NCBI GenBank assembly: GCA_046730475.1
Contig: JBKPIY010000046.1
Location: 1-20,497, forward strand
Source: JBKPIY01 sp046730475
GTDB lineage: Bacteria; Actinomycetota; Thermoleophilia; Solirubrobacterales; 70-9
Length of the DNA: 20,497 bases
Direction of reading: 5' to 3'
In this document: in pieces, positions 1-9,308 of the stretch
Layout of the letters: every line of letters begins with the position of its first letter
Position numbering within the stretch: the stretch's first letter is position 1
Made by a program: the position numbers and the translations under genes
Notes under the pieces: model-generated
Database searches by the model: none
What the model saw: only the letters and a program-made list of their open reading frames with translations
Told to the model about the DNA's origin: nothing

Positions 1-41
1 CGAGCGGCAAGATCAAGCGGGCGGAGCTCCGGTCCAGTTGA
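1..41 (+). CDS. AMP-forming acyl-CoA synthetase-like enzyme, C-terminal end (partial)
   Basis: Only the last twelve codons and the TGA (39-41) are inside the window, reading from base 3. They spell SGKIKRAELRSS. GKIxRxxLR is the A10 motif at the extreme C terminus of ANL-superfamily enzymes (acyl-CoA synthetases, NRPS adenylation domains, luciferases), and its lysine takes part in the adenylation half-reaction. The stop codon overlaps the TTG start of the MFS gene as TTGA, so the two are probably translationally coupled. Substrate cannot be told from this piece. The family call rests on one short but distinctive motif in the right position. Confidence 0.65.
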   Translation, partial: SGKIKRAELRSS

Positions 42-1198
42 GCGCGGTCTCTCGGCCCTGGGCCGCCTTCGCAGGGATCTTCATCGTCACTAACCTGGGC
101 CTGCTGGCGGTCGGCGCCACCCTGGCGGTGTTGCCGCACTATGTCAAGGACAACCTCGGCGGCAGCGACCTCGAGGTCGGGATCGTCACCGGCGCCTTCG
201 CCCTCACCGGGATCGTCTGCCGGCCGATCGCCGGCAACGTCGCGGACCGGTGCGGGCGCCGGCCGACGGTGGTGGTCGGGGCCCTGCTCGCCTCTACCGC
301 GGGCCTCCTGTACTTCGTCCCCGCCGGGATCCCCGGCCTGATCGTCGCCCGGCTCTTTCTCGGCGCCGGCGAAGGGACCGTATTCACCGCGGGGTCGACT
401 TGGAACGTCGACATGTCGCCGCCCGAGCGGCGGGGACGGATGATCGGCCTCTACGGGCTCGCGATCTGGACCGGGCTCACCCTCGGTCCCCCGATCGGGG
501 TGCTGATGCAGCACACCGGCGGCTTCCCGCTCGTCTGGGCGTTCGCCGCCGGCGCCCCCCTGCTCGGGGCGCTGATCGCCGCCCGGCTCCCCGAGAGCCG
601 CGCGCGCGGGCGGGCGGGGTCAAGCGGTCCCTTCATCTCTCGCGAGGCGCTCGGGCCGGGCGGGACCTTCGCCCTCGGGGTGATCGGGTTCGCCGCCGTC
701 TCCTCCTTCCTCGTCCTCGGCCTCGACGCCCGCGGCGTCGGCCACGGCCCCGAGGTGTTCAGCGTCTTCGCGGGCACGGTCGTGGTCACCCGGCTTCTCG
801 CCGGTGGCCTGCCGGACCGCCTCGGGGCGGCCCGCTGCGCAGTCGGGGCCGCCCTGATCGAGGCCCTCGGACTCGTTCTGCTCGGAGCGGCGGGGACCCT
901 GGCGGTGGCATTCGCCGGGGCCGCCGGGATGGGCGCCGCCTTCTCGCTTCTGTTCCCGTCGCTGTCGCTGCTCGCTGTCGAGCGGGTGGTGCCGGAGCGG
1001 CGCGGCGCTGCGATGGGGACCTTCACCGCCAGCTTCGACCTTGGCATGCTCGCCGGCTCCCCGCTGGTCGGAGCCGCCGCGGCGATCGCCGGCTACAGCG
1101 CCGCCTTCTACTTCGCCTCCGCGGCGGCGCTCGCCTGCACGGCGATCTCCATCGGGTTCGTGCGAGCCGGCGAACGGCCCGCGATCGCCTACTCCTGA
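38..1198 (+). CDS. MFS transporter, 12-TM drug/metabolite exporter type
   Basis: This 386-residue, very hydrophobic protein has about twelve predicted membrane helices, the usual size for a 12-TM major facilitator. The loop between helices 2 and 3 carries the MFS motif A, seen as GNVADRCGRR at residues 66-75. A motif-C-like glycine-rich helix (GLTLGPPIG) follows near residue 150. Such proteins are proton- or solute-coupled transporters in the inner membrane; this subgroup is mostly exporters. The start is TTG at 38, which overlaps the stop of the upstream ANL synthetase gene by four bases. That suggests an operon and possibly export of, or tolerance to, the acid or ester handled by that enzyme. 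The coupling partner is seen; the substrate link is inferred. Confidence 0.85.
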   Translation: MSAVSRPWAAFAGIFIVTNLGLLAVGATLAVLPHYVKDNLGGSDLEVGIVTGAFALTGIVCRPIAGNVADRCGRRPTVVVGALLASTAGLLYFVPAGIPGLIVARLFLGAGEGTVFTAGSTWNVDMSPPERRGRMIGLYGLAIWTGLTLGPPIGVLMQHTGGFPLVWAFAAGAPLLGALIAARLPESRARGRAGSSGPFISREALGPGGTFALGVIGFAAVSSFLVLGLDARGVGHGPEVFSVFAGTVVVTRLLAGGLPDRLGAARCAVGAALIEALGLVLLGAAGTLAVAFAGAAGMGAAFSLLFPSLSLLAVERVVPERRGAAMGTFTASFDLGMLAGSPLVGAAAAIAGYSAAFYFASAAALACTAISIGFVRAGERPAIAYS

Positions 1199-1282
1199 TC
1201 GTCACAACCAGCCAGTTCGGCCGACCGGGGGGCGGGGCGCCCGTTACCCTGCCCCTGTTCGGAGACCCAGACCGGAGGACGG

Positions 1283-2671
1283 ATGGCGCAGACGAAGACG
1301 GCGGCGGAGCCGAGCATCGACCGCAAGCAGATCAACAGGCTGACCGAGGAGCAGATGGCGCGCTTTCGCGAGCACACGCCGACCTCGGCCGAGTACTTCG
1401 ATCGCGCCCGGAAGGTGATGCCGGGCGGCGTCCCCTCCTCCTTTCAGCTCAATGACCCATGGCCCGTCTATATCAACCGCGGCCGGGGGGCGCTCGTCTG
1501 GGACGTGGACGGCGGCGAGTACGTCGACTTCCATAACGGCTTCGGGGTGATGTGCATCGGCCACGCCAACCCCAAGGTCGGCGCCGCGGTCGCCGCCCGC
1601 CACAAGGAGGGCACTCACTTCGCCGCCCCCACCGACGGCTCGATCGTCGTCGCCGAGGAGCTCCGCCGCCGCTTCAGGCTTCCCCAGTGGCGCTTCTCGA
1701 ACTCGGGCACCGAGTCGACGATGTCGGCGATCCACCTTGCCCGGGGCGCGACCGGGCGCGACCTGATCGTCAAGATCGAGGGCTCATACCACGGTCATCA
1801 CGACGCCGTGATGGTCTCCTGCTACCCCGAGTTGGACGAGCTCGGTCCCCGCGAGGACCCGAACCCGATCCCCTTTGGCTCGGGCTATCCGAAGGCGATC
1901 GTCGAGCTCACCAGGCCGGTCCCCTTCAACGACGCCGAGGTCCTGGAGAGGGTGCTGGAGCAATACGAGGGCCAGGTCGCCGGGCTGATCATGGAGCCGG
2001 CGATGATGAACATCAACATCATCCCGCCGCGCGAGGGCTACCTCGGGCGGGTGCGTGAGCTCTGCACCGAGCACGGCGTGAACCTGATCTTCGACGAGGT
2101 CAAGACCGGCGCCACGATCTCCTTCGGTGGCGCCGCCCGCCGCTTCGGGGTCGAGCCCGACATGATCTGCCTGGCGAAGGCGATCTGCGGCGGCTATCCC
2201 GGCGGGGCGATCGGGATGACCGACGAGCTCGGCGAGATCGTCGCCTCCAACAAGGTCCACCAGCTCGGCACCTTCAACGGGAACCCCCTGGTGATGGCCG
2301 CGGCTCAGGCGACCCTGCTCGAGGTTCTCACCTCCGCCGCCTACGACAAGCTCGAGGCCACCAACGAGGCGCTGAAGAGGCGCTGCCAGGAGGTGATCGA
2401 CAAGTACGGCCTCCCCGCCTATACCGAGGGCCTGGGGGCCAAGGGCTGCGTGATCTTCTCCCCCGAGCCGATCTACGAGTACCGCGATTACCTCACCAAG
2501 GTCGACGGCGACCTCTCCACCCTCGCCTGGCTCTATCACATGAATCACGGGATCTTCATGACCCCCGGCGTCGAGGAGGAGTGGACCCTCTCGATCGAGC
2601 ACACCGACGAGCACATCGATCGCTACGTGGCCGCCTTCGAAGCGTTCGCCAAGGACGTCACCGGGGCCTGA
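1283..2671 (+). CDS. Class III PLP aminotransferase, glutamate-1-semialdehyde aminomutase-like
   Basis: The 462-residue protein is a fold-type I, class III PLP enzyme. SNSGTEST (139-146) binds the PLP phosphate, EGSYHGHHDAV follows at 166-176, the Asp of DEVKTG (271) contacts the pyridine nitrogen, and Lys299 in LAKAICGGYPGGAIG is the expected Schiff-base lysine. The pattern is closest to the HemL/aspartate aminotransferase-family group. The N terminus carries about 40 extra residues before the usual FDRARKVMPGGV start, and the sequence is acidic at the end. A true HemL would usually sit with heme genes, which are absent here, so a beta- or omega-amino acid substrate is equally possible. ATG 1283 has a GGAGG four bases upstream. 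The gene lies 84 bp after the MFS gene on the same strand and may share its transcript. Confidence 0.85.
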   Translation: MAQTKTAAEPSIDRKQINRLTEEQMARFREHTPTSAEYFDRARKVMPGGVPSSFQLNDPWPVYINRGRGALVWDVDGGEYVDFHNGFGVMCIGHANPKVGAAVAARHKEGTHFAAPTDGSIVVAEELRRRFRLPQWRFSNSGTESTMSAIHLARGATGRDLIVKIEGSYHGHHDAVMVSCYPELDELGPREDPNPIPFGSGYPKAIVELTRPVPFNDAEVLERVLEQYEGQVAGLIMEPAMMNINIIPPREGYLGRVRELCTEHGVNLIFDEVKTGATISFGGAARRFGVEPDMICLAKAICGGYPGGAIGMTDELGEIVASNKVHQLGTFNGNPLVMAAAQATLLEVLTSAAYDKLEATNEALKRRCQEVIDKYGLPAYTEGLGAKGCVIFSPEPIYEYRDYLTKVDGDLSTLAWLYHMNHGIFMTPGVEEEWTLSIEHTDEHIDRYVAAFEAFAKDVTGA

Positions 2672-2673
2672 GG

Positions 2674-2781
2674 GTGGGCGAAATCGACGAGCTGCCCTCG
2701 CGGATCGACGAGCTCGAGCGGCGGGTGGAGATCGTGTTCCCCGCCATGGGTGCGATCGGCGGGCTCGCCGACTCGCGCTAG
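2674..2781 (+). CDS. Tiny coupled ORF (35 aa), hypothetical
   Basis: A GTG two bases after the aminotransferase stop opens a 35-codon frame ending at TAG 2779-2781. The product begins with a charged, heptad-like stretch (EIDELPSRIDELERRVEIV) that could form a short coiled coil, followed by a small hydrophobic tail. The close spacing would allow translational re-initiation after the aminotransferase. No separate ribosome binding site is seen beyond GAGGG overlapping the stop. No family is recognised. It may be a real accessory peptide or simply a chance open frame in GC-rich DNA. Confidence 0.35.
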   Translation: MGEIDELPSRIDELERRVEIVFPAMGAIGGLADSR

Positions 2782-2791
2782 ACCGTCGCGC

Positions 2792-3166
2792 TCAGGCCAG
2801 CGCCTCGTGGGCCTTGGCGACGTCGTCGGTGAGGATCACCAGGCGGACGCCGCTGAAAATCGTGTAGGCGACGTCGATGTTCACCCCGGCCTCGGCGAGC
2901 TCGCGAGCGATCTCCCCCACCGCTCCGGGCTTGTCGTGGAGGTCGACGACCACCGCCTCGCGCTCGTCGGCGATCTCGATCCCGGCGTCCTCGAGCGCCT
3001 TGCGAGCCGCGGCGGCGTCCTCCACCAGGATGTGGATGAAGCCCTTCCCGTCCCCCGTCATCGCGCACAGCCCTTCGATGTTGACCCCGCCCCGCCCGGT
3101 GGCCTCGCCGAGATCGGCGAGCTTCCCGGGCCGGTCCTCCATGATCACGGTGAGGTCGGTGGGCAC
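2792..3166 (-). CDS. Tandem ACT-domain protein
   Basis: The 124-residue protein consists of two ACT domains and little else. The first (about 3-62) opens with DLTVIMEDRPGKLADLGEA and the second (about 71-123) with AVVVDLHDKPGAVGEIARE. In both, the DxPGxL/V turn that binds small amino acid ligands is intact. Stand-alone tandem ACT proteins are presumed amino acid sensors; no catalytic domain is present. The start is GTG 3164-3166 with no Shine-Dalgarno. A TAACGT -10-like hexamer (minus strand, 3179 to 3174) ends seven bases before it, so the mRNA may be leaderless. It diverges from the DUF255 gene and converges on the aminotransferase. Which ligand it binds is unknown. Confidence 0.8.
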   Translation of the reverse strand: MPTDLTVIMEDRPGKLADLGEATGRGGVNIEGLCAMTGDGKGFIHILVEDAAAARKALEDAGIEIADEREAVVVDLHDKPGAVGEIARELAEAGVNIDVAYTIFSGVRLVILTDDVAKAHEALA

Positions 3167-3249
3167 GGCGGGGACGTTATCGCGCGAGGCGCTCCCGACC
3201 GAGGGCGAGCCCCCGGGCGAGCCCCGTCGCGGCCCGGTAGCCTCGTCCT

Positions 3250-5271
<2,022 letters not shown>

Positions 5272-5321
5272 GCGGATGATCAGCGGGCTCCGCTCGGTCG
5301 GGGTCGGGACCGTGGCCGACG

Positions 5322-6674
5322 CTAAAGGATCGGCAGGAACTGCTCGATCTCGTACGGGGTGACCCGGACCCGGTAGTCCTCCCACTCCTTGCGCTTGATC
5401 TCGACGAACCGGGTGAAGGCGTGCTCGCCGAGGACGCGCAGGACGAGCTCGGACTCGGCTGCGATCTCGATCGCTTCCCCCAGGGTCTCGGGCAGCTGCT
5501 CGATCCCCCGGCGCTGGCGCTCGTCGGGCGTCAGGTGGTAGAGGTTCTGCTCCATCGGCTCGGGCAGCTCGTAGCCCTTCTCGATCCCCTCGAGCCCCGC
5601 GTGGAGCATCCCGGCGAAGCAGAGGTAGGGGTTGCAAGCGGGATCCGGGCAGCGCAGCTCGGCCCTGGTCGCCTCCTGCTTCCCGGGGTGGTAGAGGGGG
5701 ACGCGGATCAGCGCAGAGCGGTTGCGGCGCGACCACGCCAGGTAGACGGGCGCCTCGAACCCGGGCACCAGGCGCTTATACGAGTTGACCCACTGGGCGA
5801 AGAGGGGAGCGATCTCGCGAGCGTGGCGGAGCTGGCCCGCGATGAACGCCTTCGCCGTGTCGGAGAGGAAGTACTGGTCGTCGGCGTCGAAGAAGGCGTT
5901 CTTCCCGTCCTTGGAGAGCGACTGATGGACGTGCATCCCCGATCCGTTCTCCCCCTGGAGCGGCTTCGGCATGAACGTCGCGTGCCACCCGTACTTCATC
6001 GCGTACTCCTTGACCGTGATCCGGTAGGTCATGCAGTCGTCGGACATCGCGAGCCCGTCCTTGTAGCGCATGTCGACCTCGTGCTGGGAGGGCCCGACCT
6101 CGTGGTGGGCGTACTCGACGTGAATCCCGAGCTGCTCGAGGGCGAGGATCGTCTCCCGGCGGACGTCGGAGCCGGCGTCGAGGGCGGTGAGGTCGAAGTA
6201 GCCCCCCTCGTCGAGGATCTCGGGGACGCCGGTCTCCGGCTTCGCCGAGCGGAAGTAGAAGTACTCGAGCTCGGGGCCGATGTTGTAGTGGTCGAAGCCG
6301 AGGTCGTGGGCGCGCTGGAGCGCCCTCCGCATGATCCAGCGCGGGTCGCCCTCGTACGGGTCGCCGCCCGGGACCCTGATGTCGCAGATCATCCGCGCCA
6401 CCCGCTTCTCCCGCTCGGGCCGCCAGGGGATGATGGCGAAGGTGGCCGGGTCGGGCATCGCGATCATGTCCGACTCCTCGATCGGGTTGAACCCCGTGAT
6501 CGAGGAGCCGTCGAAGCCCATCCCGCCCTCGAACGCGTCCTCGAGCTCGCCAACGTTGATGGAGAAGCTCTTCAGCTGCCCGAGCAGGTCCGTGAACCAG
6601 AGCCGCACGAAGCGGACGTCGTTCTCCTTGCAGAGGGCGAGGACGTCCTTGTCGCTGCTCGGTTGATCGGCCAA
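5322..6674 (-). CDS. glnA: Glutamine synthetase, type I
   Basis: The 450-residue protein makes glutamine from glutamate, ammonia and ATP in the cytoplasm as a dodecamer. The beta-grasp segment GFDGSSI (53-59), the metal-binding GPELEYF (133-139), HHEVGPSQHE (190-199), NGSGMH (243-248) and the glutamate flap VPGFEAP (303-309) are all intact. At 450 residues it matches the shorter GSI-alpha group. The adenylylation region reads NLYHLTP, with Tyr379 where the beta-type site lies. The feedback-inhibition arginine of the Bacillus enzyme (GFVRIEE) is replaced by proline at residue 64. The start is TTG, supported by AAAGGAG seven bases upstream on the minus strand. It is convergent with the DUF255 gene and has no PII or regulator gene next to it. 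Confidence 0.93.
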   Translation of the reverse strand: MADQPSSDKDVLALCKENDVRFVRLWFTDLLGQLKSFSINVGELEDAFEGGMGFDGSSITGFNPIEESDMIAMPDPATFAIIPWRPEREKRVARMICDIRVPGGDPYEGDPRWIMRRALQRAHDLGFDHYNIGPELEYFYFRSAKPETGVPEILDEGGYFDLTALDAGSDVRRETILALEQLGIHVEYAHHEVGPSQHEVDMRYKDGLAMSDDCMTYRITVKEYAMKYGWHATFMPKPLQGENGSGMHVHQSLSKDGKNAFFDADDQYFLSDTAKAFIAGQLRHAREIAPLFAQWVNSYKRLVPGFEAPVYLAWSRRNRSALIRVPLYHPGKQEATRAELRCPDPACNPYLCFAGMLHAGLEGIEKGYELPEPMEQNLYHLTPDERQRRGIEQLPETLGEAIEIAAESELVLRVLGEHAFTRFVEIKRKEWEDYRVRVTPYEIEQFLPIL

Positions 6675-6817
6675 GGCCGGCTCCTTTCGCCTCGGGCGTT
6701 TGGCCTGAGGTTGGTCTGACGAGGGCGGAACCTTAGCCGCCCCCCGGCGAGGAGCGTGCCCTCATCCGGATCGCCGGCTGGCCCGTATCTGAGTGCAGGA
6801 ATCGCAAATCGAGGGTA

Positions 6818-6836
6818 TACTTACGCGGCGTAAGTA
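6818..6836. promoter_or_regulatory. Perfect 9+1+9 palindrome, candidate operator
   Basis: The arms TACTTACGC (6818-6826) and GCGTAAGTA (6828-6836) are perfect inverted repeats around a single G. The left arm contains the TATACT hexamer (6816-6821) that is the best -10 candidate for the downstream AhpD-like gene, so a bound repressor would cover the promoter. Size and symmetry fit a TetR- or MarR-type dimer. No regulator gene is adjacent, so the binding protein is unknown. Confidence 0.55.
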
Positions 6837-6864
6837 ACCTGCTCAAAGTAAAGTAAAGGCGCTG

Positions 6865-6878
6865 TTAACCCAGGTTAA
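6865..6878. promoter_or_regulatory. Second palindrome upstream of the AhpD-like gene
   Basis: TTAACC (6865-6870) and GGTTAA (6873-6878) form a 6+2+6 inverted repeat nineteen bases before the ATG and about 45 bases downstream of the larger palindrome. It would lie in the 5' leader if TATACT at 6816-6821 is the promoter. It could be a second regulator site or a weak mRNA hairpin. Confidence 0.35.
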
Positions 6879-6897
6879 ATCTGGAAAGAGCAAGCGA

Positions 6898-7464
6898 ATG
6901 ACGGTAAAGACGGACATCAGCCGCTTCCACATCCACGACGAGCTGACCGCGCCCGACGGCAGCGTGGCGATCATCAAGAGCATCCAGACAGCCGGGGGGG
7001 CAGTGTCCAAGTTCCTCGGCGTCCTCGCGGGGTCGCCGGCGGCGCTTCGCGCCTACACAAGGATGCGCACCGAGCTCCGCGCCGGCAACCTTCCGCGCGC
7101 CACCCGCGAGCGAATCGGCCTGGCCGCCGCGGAGCGCCGCGGCGACGCCTACACCCTCTCCCAGTACGCCCGCACCGCCCGCTCGGCGGGCCTCGGGCTC
7201 GACGAGGTCGCCCGCGCCCGGAACTTCAGCTCCTCCGACGAGAAGGAGGCGGCCCTGCTCGCCCTCCTGCGTGAGACGCTCGACCCGGCCGAGGGGCCGC
7301 CGCATCACCTGGTCGAGGAGGCTCGCGAGGCCGGCTGGGAGGACGAGCAGATCATCGAAGCGGTCGCCGAGCTGGCGCTCGCCGAGTTCGAGAGCCTGAT
7401 CGCGTCCGCCGCGGCCCTGCCGCTGGAGAGCTCCGACCCCGCGGTCCTGCGCTCGGCCGCCTAG
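6898..7464 (+). CDS. AhpD-like (carboxymuconolactone decarboxylase fold) protein without redox cysteines
   Basis: The 188-residue all-helical protein follows the AhpD/peroxidase-related layout: FLGVLAGSPAALRAY (39-53), then the core helix RERIGLAAAERRGDAYTLSQYARTA (70-94), then a second AhpD-like helical repeat. In AhpD relatives the core reads NGCxYCxxxH, where the CxxC pair is the redox centre and His/Glu relay protons. Here those positions are Asp83, Thr86 and Tyr90, so thiol peroxidase or disulfide reductase chemistry is not possible by the known mechanism. The rest of the fold is well kept, so it is not a decaying gene. It may bind a ligand or do decarboxylase-like chemistry. ATG 6898 has GGAAAGAG about eight bases upstream. 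Two palindromes in the upstream region suggest tight repression. Confidence 0.75.
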   Translation: MTVKTDISRFHIHDELTAPDGSVAIIKSIQTAGGAVSKFLGVLAGSPAALRAYTRMRTELRAGNLPRATRERIGLAAAERRGDAYTLSQYARTARSAGLGLDEVARARNFSSSDEKEAALLALLRETLDPAEGPPHHLVEEAREAGWEDEQIIEAVAELALAEFESLIASAAALPLESSDPAVLRSAA

Positions 7465-7483
7465 GCGCCGGCCGCCCGGGCGC

Positions 7484-8131
7484 CTAGCGGACGATCGCCG
7501 CCTTGACGTCGCCGGAGCTGTCGGCGAGGAAGCCGAGCCGCTTGGCGAGCTTCTTGGTCAGGTCCCACTTGTAGCCCCTGCGGAAGGGACCGCGGTCGAT
7601 CACCTTCGCGCGGACCCAGTGGCCCCTGTAGGCGAAGGTGACCCTGGTCCCGCAGGGGAGCTTTCTGTGGGCGACGCCGATCGTGGTCGGCTTCAGCGTC
7701 TTCCGGCAGGCGGTCTGGTGCCCCCAGAGCCCCCGGCCGTACCAGGTCGCCGCCTGCTTACTCATCCGCGAGGCGATCGTCTTGCGGGTGTCCTTGCGGA
7801 CGATGCCGTCGCTCTGCAGGCCGGTGTCGCTCTGGAACCGGCGGACGAGGCTGTCGGTCGGCTGGTCGAAGTTGGCGTCGATCGGGCCGGGGCCGGCGAG
7901 CGCGTTCATGAGCCAGTTCAGCGTCTTCACGTCGTCGCCGCTCATCCCCAGGGAGAGGTCGCGGGTGCCGAAGGGGACGTCCTCGTAGGTGCCATCGGCG
8001 GTGGTGGTTCAGCCGCTGCCGCTCGGCGCCGCCACTCCGCCGCCGTCGGCGCGCGCCACCCCGACGCCGACCACCAGGGCGAGAGTGAGTCCGAGTGCCA
8101 CGACGGCCTGAGTTGTCCCCTTCGGGTTCAA
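7484..8131 (-). pseudogene. RlpA-like (DPBB) peptidoglycan-binding secreted protein, interrupted by an in-frame TGA
   Basis: One reading frame runs from TTG 8129-8131 to TAG 7484-7486 and is broken only by TGA at 8009-8011 (codon 41). Before it lies a clear Sec signal peptide: NPKGTTQ, a hydrophobic core AVVALGLTLALVVGVGV, then ARADG. After it come a PG_binding_1 domain (FGTRDLSLGMSGDDVKTLNW onward) and an RlpA-type double-psi beta-barrel opening ATWYGRGLWG and keeping the VIDRGPF aspartate segment near the C terminus. RlpA-like barrels bind or cleave peptidoglycan outside the membrane. The downstream piece from ATG 7945 (153 aa) keeps both domains but lacks the export signal. AGAGGAAG lies just before the TTG. 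A substitution, a sequencing error or readthrough are all possible; the c-di-AMP riboswitch upstream argues that the full frame was the functional gene. Confidence 0.8.
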
Positions 8132-8144
8132 CTTCCTCTTTCGT

Positions 8145-8265
8145 TGCTTACGGGGTTAGCTGACGGGCTCGCGCTGAAAGATCGCGCTACGCGGCAGGTG
8201 CCGCGACTCGCCCCACTAACGGGTCCCCCGATCCCCGCGGTATGTGAGCGGGGACTCAGCGGAAG
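8145..8265 (-). ncRNA. c-di-AMP riboswitch (ydaO/yuaA type)
   Basis: Read on the minus strand, the conserved elements of this riboswitch class appear in order. A P1-side CCGCTGAGT is followed by a stem and CGGGGGACCC. Then come GGGGCGAGTCGCGG, variable hairpins, and the 3' signature GAGCCCGTCAGCTAACCCC followed by GTAAGC. It ends 14 bases before the TTG of the RlpA-like gene, with the Shine-Dalgarno in between. A TAGCAT hexamer (minus, 8278 to 8273) sits about eight bases before the aptamer as a possible -10. The class is known to bind c-di-AMP and usually turns cell-wall hydrolase or ion-transport genes off when ligand is high. No obvious U-tract terminator is seen, so control may be on translation initiation. 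Confidence 0.87.
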
Positions 8266-8424
8266 TGGGCGGATGCTAACAGAGCCCCTGACGGGGTTTC
8301 CCCTCCTTTGGACGGGTTTCCATGCTTATGAGCCTGCGTTTCTTCGCTACTAGCGGGCAATTTCGGCCCCTCCGGCGCGATTCCTGTAAGCGAACGCTCA
8401 TCTGCGCGCGCGTATGCTCCCCGC

Positions 8425-9252
8425 GTGGCAGGAGCCCTGGTCACCGGCGCGGGCGGCGGCATCGGCCTCGCGATCGCGCGCCGGGTGGCGGCCCGCGGCT
8501 ACCAGGTCTGCTTCAGCGATCTCGATGGCGAGGCGGTCGAGCGCGCCGCCGAGGGAACCGGCGCCCGCGCATGGGCCCGTCGCCTCGACGTCACCGATGC
8601 CGCCGAGTGCGAGGCGGCGGCCGACGAGGTGGTCGAGCGGAGCGGCTCGCTGGCCGTCTGGGTCAACAACGCCGGCATCCTGATGCCGGGGATCGCCTAC
8701 GAGCAGTCTCCCGACCTCCACCGGGCGATGCTCGAGGTGAACGCGATGGGGACGATCAACGGCACGGTGGCGGCGGTGAGACGGATGCTCGGCTCGGGCG
8801 GCCACGTCGTCAACATCGTCTCGCTCGCCGGTCTGATCGCCCCGCCGGGCGAGGTCGGGTATGCGGCGAGCAAGCACGCCGCGATCGCCTTCTCGATCGG
8901 GACCCTCGTCGACCTGCGCCGTAGCGGCGTCCGAAACGTCCACGTCTCGGCGGTCTGCCCCGACGGCGTCTGGAGCCCGATGCTTTACGACAGGCTCGGG
9001 GACGAGGACACGGCGGCCTCCTTCTCGGGGGTGATGCTGCTCCCCGATCAGGTCGCTGAAGCGGTCGAGCGGGTGCTCGAGCACCCGCGTCCGGTCGTCG
9101 CGATCCCACGCTGGCGGGGGTGGCTGGTGCGCTTGTTCGACGCCCTCCCCTCCGTCGCGGTTCGGATGATGCCGCTGCTGGTGGCCGATGCCCGCCGCCG
9201 CCAGGCCCGGCTGCGCAAGCGGGTGCAGAGCGGCGAGTGGCCGCCGAGCTAG
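8425..9252 (+). CDS. Short-chain dehydrogenase/reductase (SDR), classical type
   Basis: The 275-residue protein has the classical SDR set: cofactor loop TGAGGGIG (7-14), Asp at the end of beta-2 (SDLDG, 41-45), NNAG (91-94), and catalytic Ser143, Tyr156 and Lys160 (YAASK). The acidic residues after beta-2 favour NAD(H) over NADP(H). A C-terminal extension of about 45 residues (IPRWRGWLVRLFDALPSV and an Arg-rich tail) may lie against the membrane, as in SDRs acting on lipids. The substrate is unknown. GTG 8425 follows a TATGCT hexamer (8413-8418) by six bases with no Shine-Dalgarno, so it is probably leaderless. It diverges from the riboswitch-controlled RlpA-like gene. Confidence 0.88.
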   Translation: MAGALVTGAGGGIGLAIARRVAARGYQVCFSDLDGEAVERAAEGTGARAWARRLDVTDAAECEAAADEVVERSGSLAVWVNNAGILMPGIAYEQSPDLHRAMLEVNAMGTINGTVAAVRRMLGSGGHVVNIVSLAGLIAPPGEVGYAASKHAAIAFSIGTLVDLRRSGVRNVHVSAVCPDGVWSPMLYDRLGDEDTAASFSGVMLLPDQVAEAVERVLEHPRPVVAIPRWRGWLVRLFDALPSVAVRMMPLLVADARRRQARLRKRVQSGEWPPS

Positions 9253-9308
9253 CCGATCCGCCCGGACGTCGTCAGTGCCTGAGGGCATTCGGCCCCGGCT
9301 CCGTCGCT

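Noticed and set aside
5421..6719. 432-residue frame antisense to glnA
   Set aside because: It mirrors the codon structure of glnA, has no recognisable motifs and is a typical GC-rich shadow frame. The same applies to 3427-4788 minus and 1784-2614 minus.
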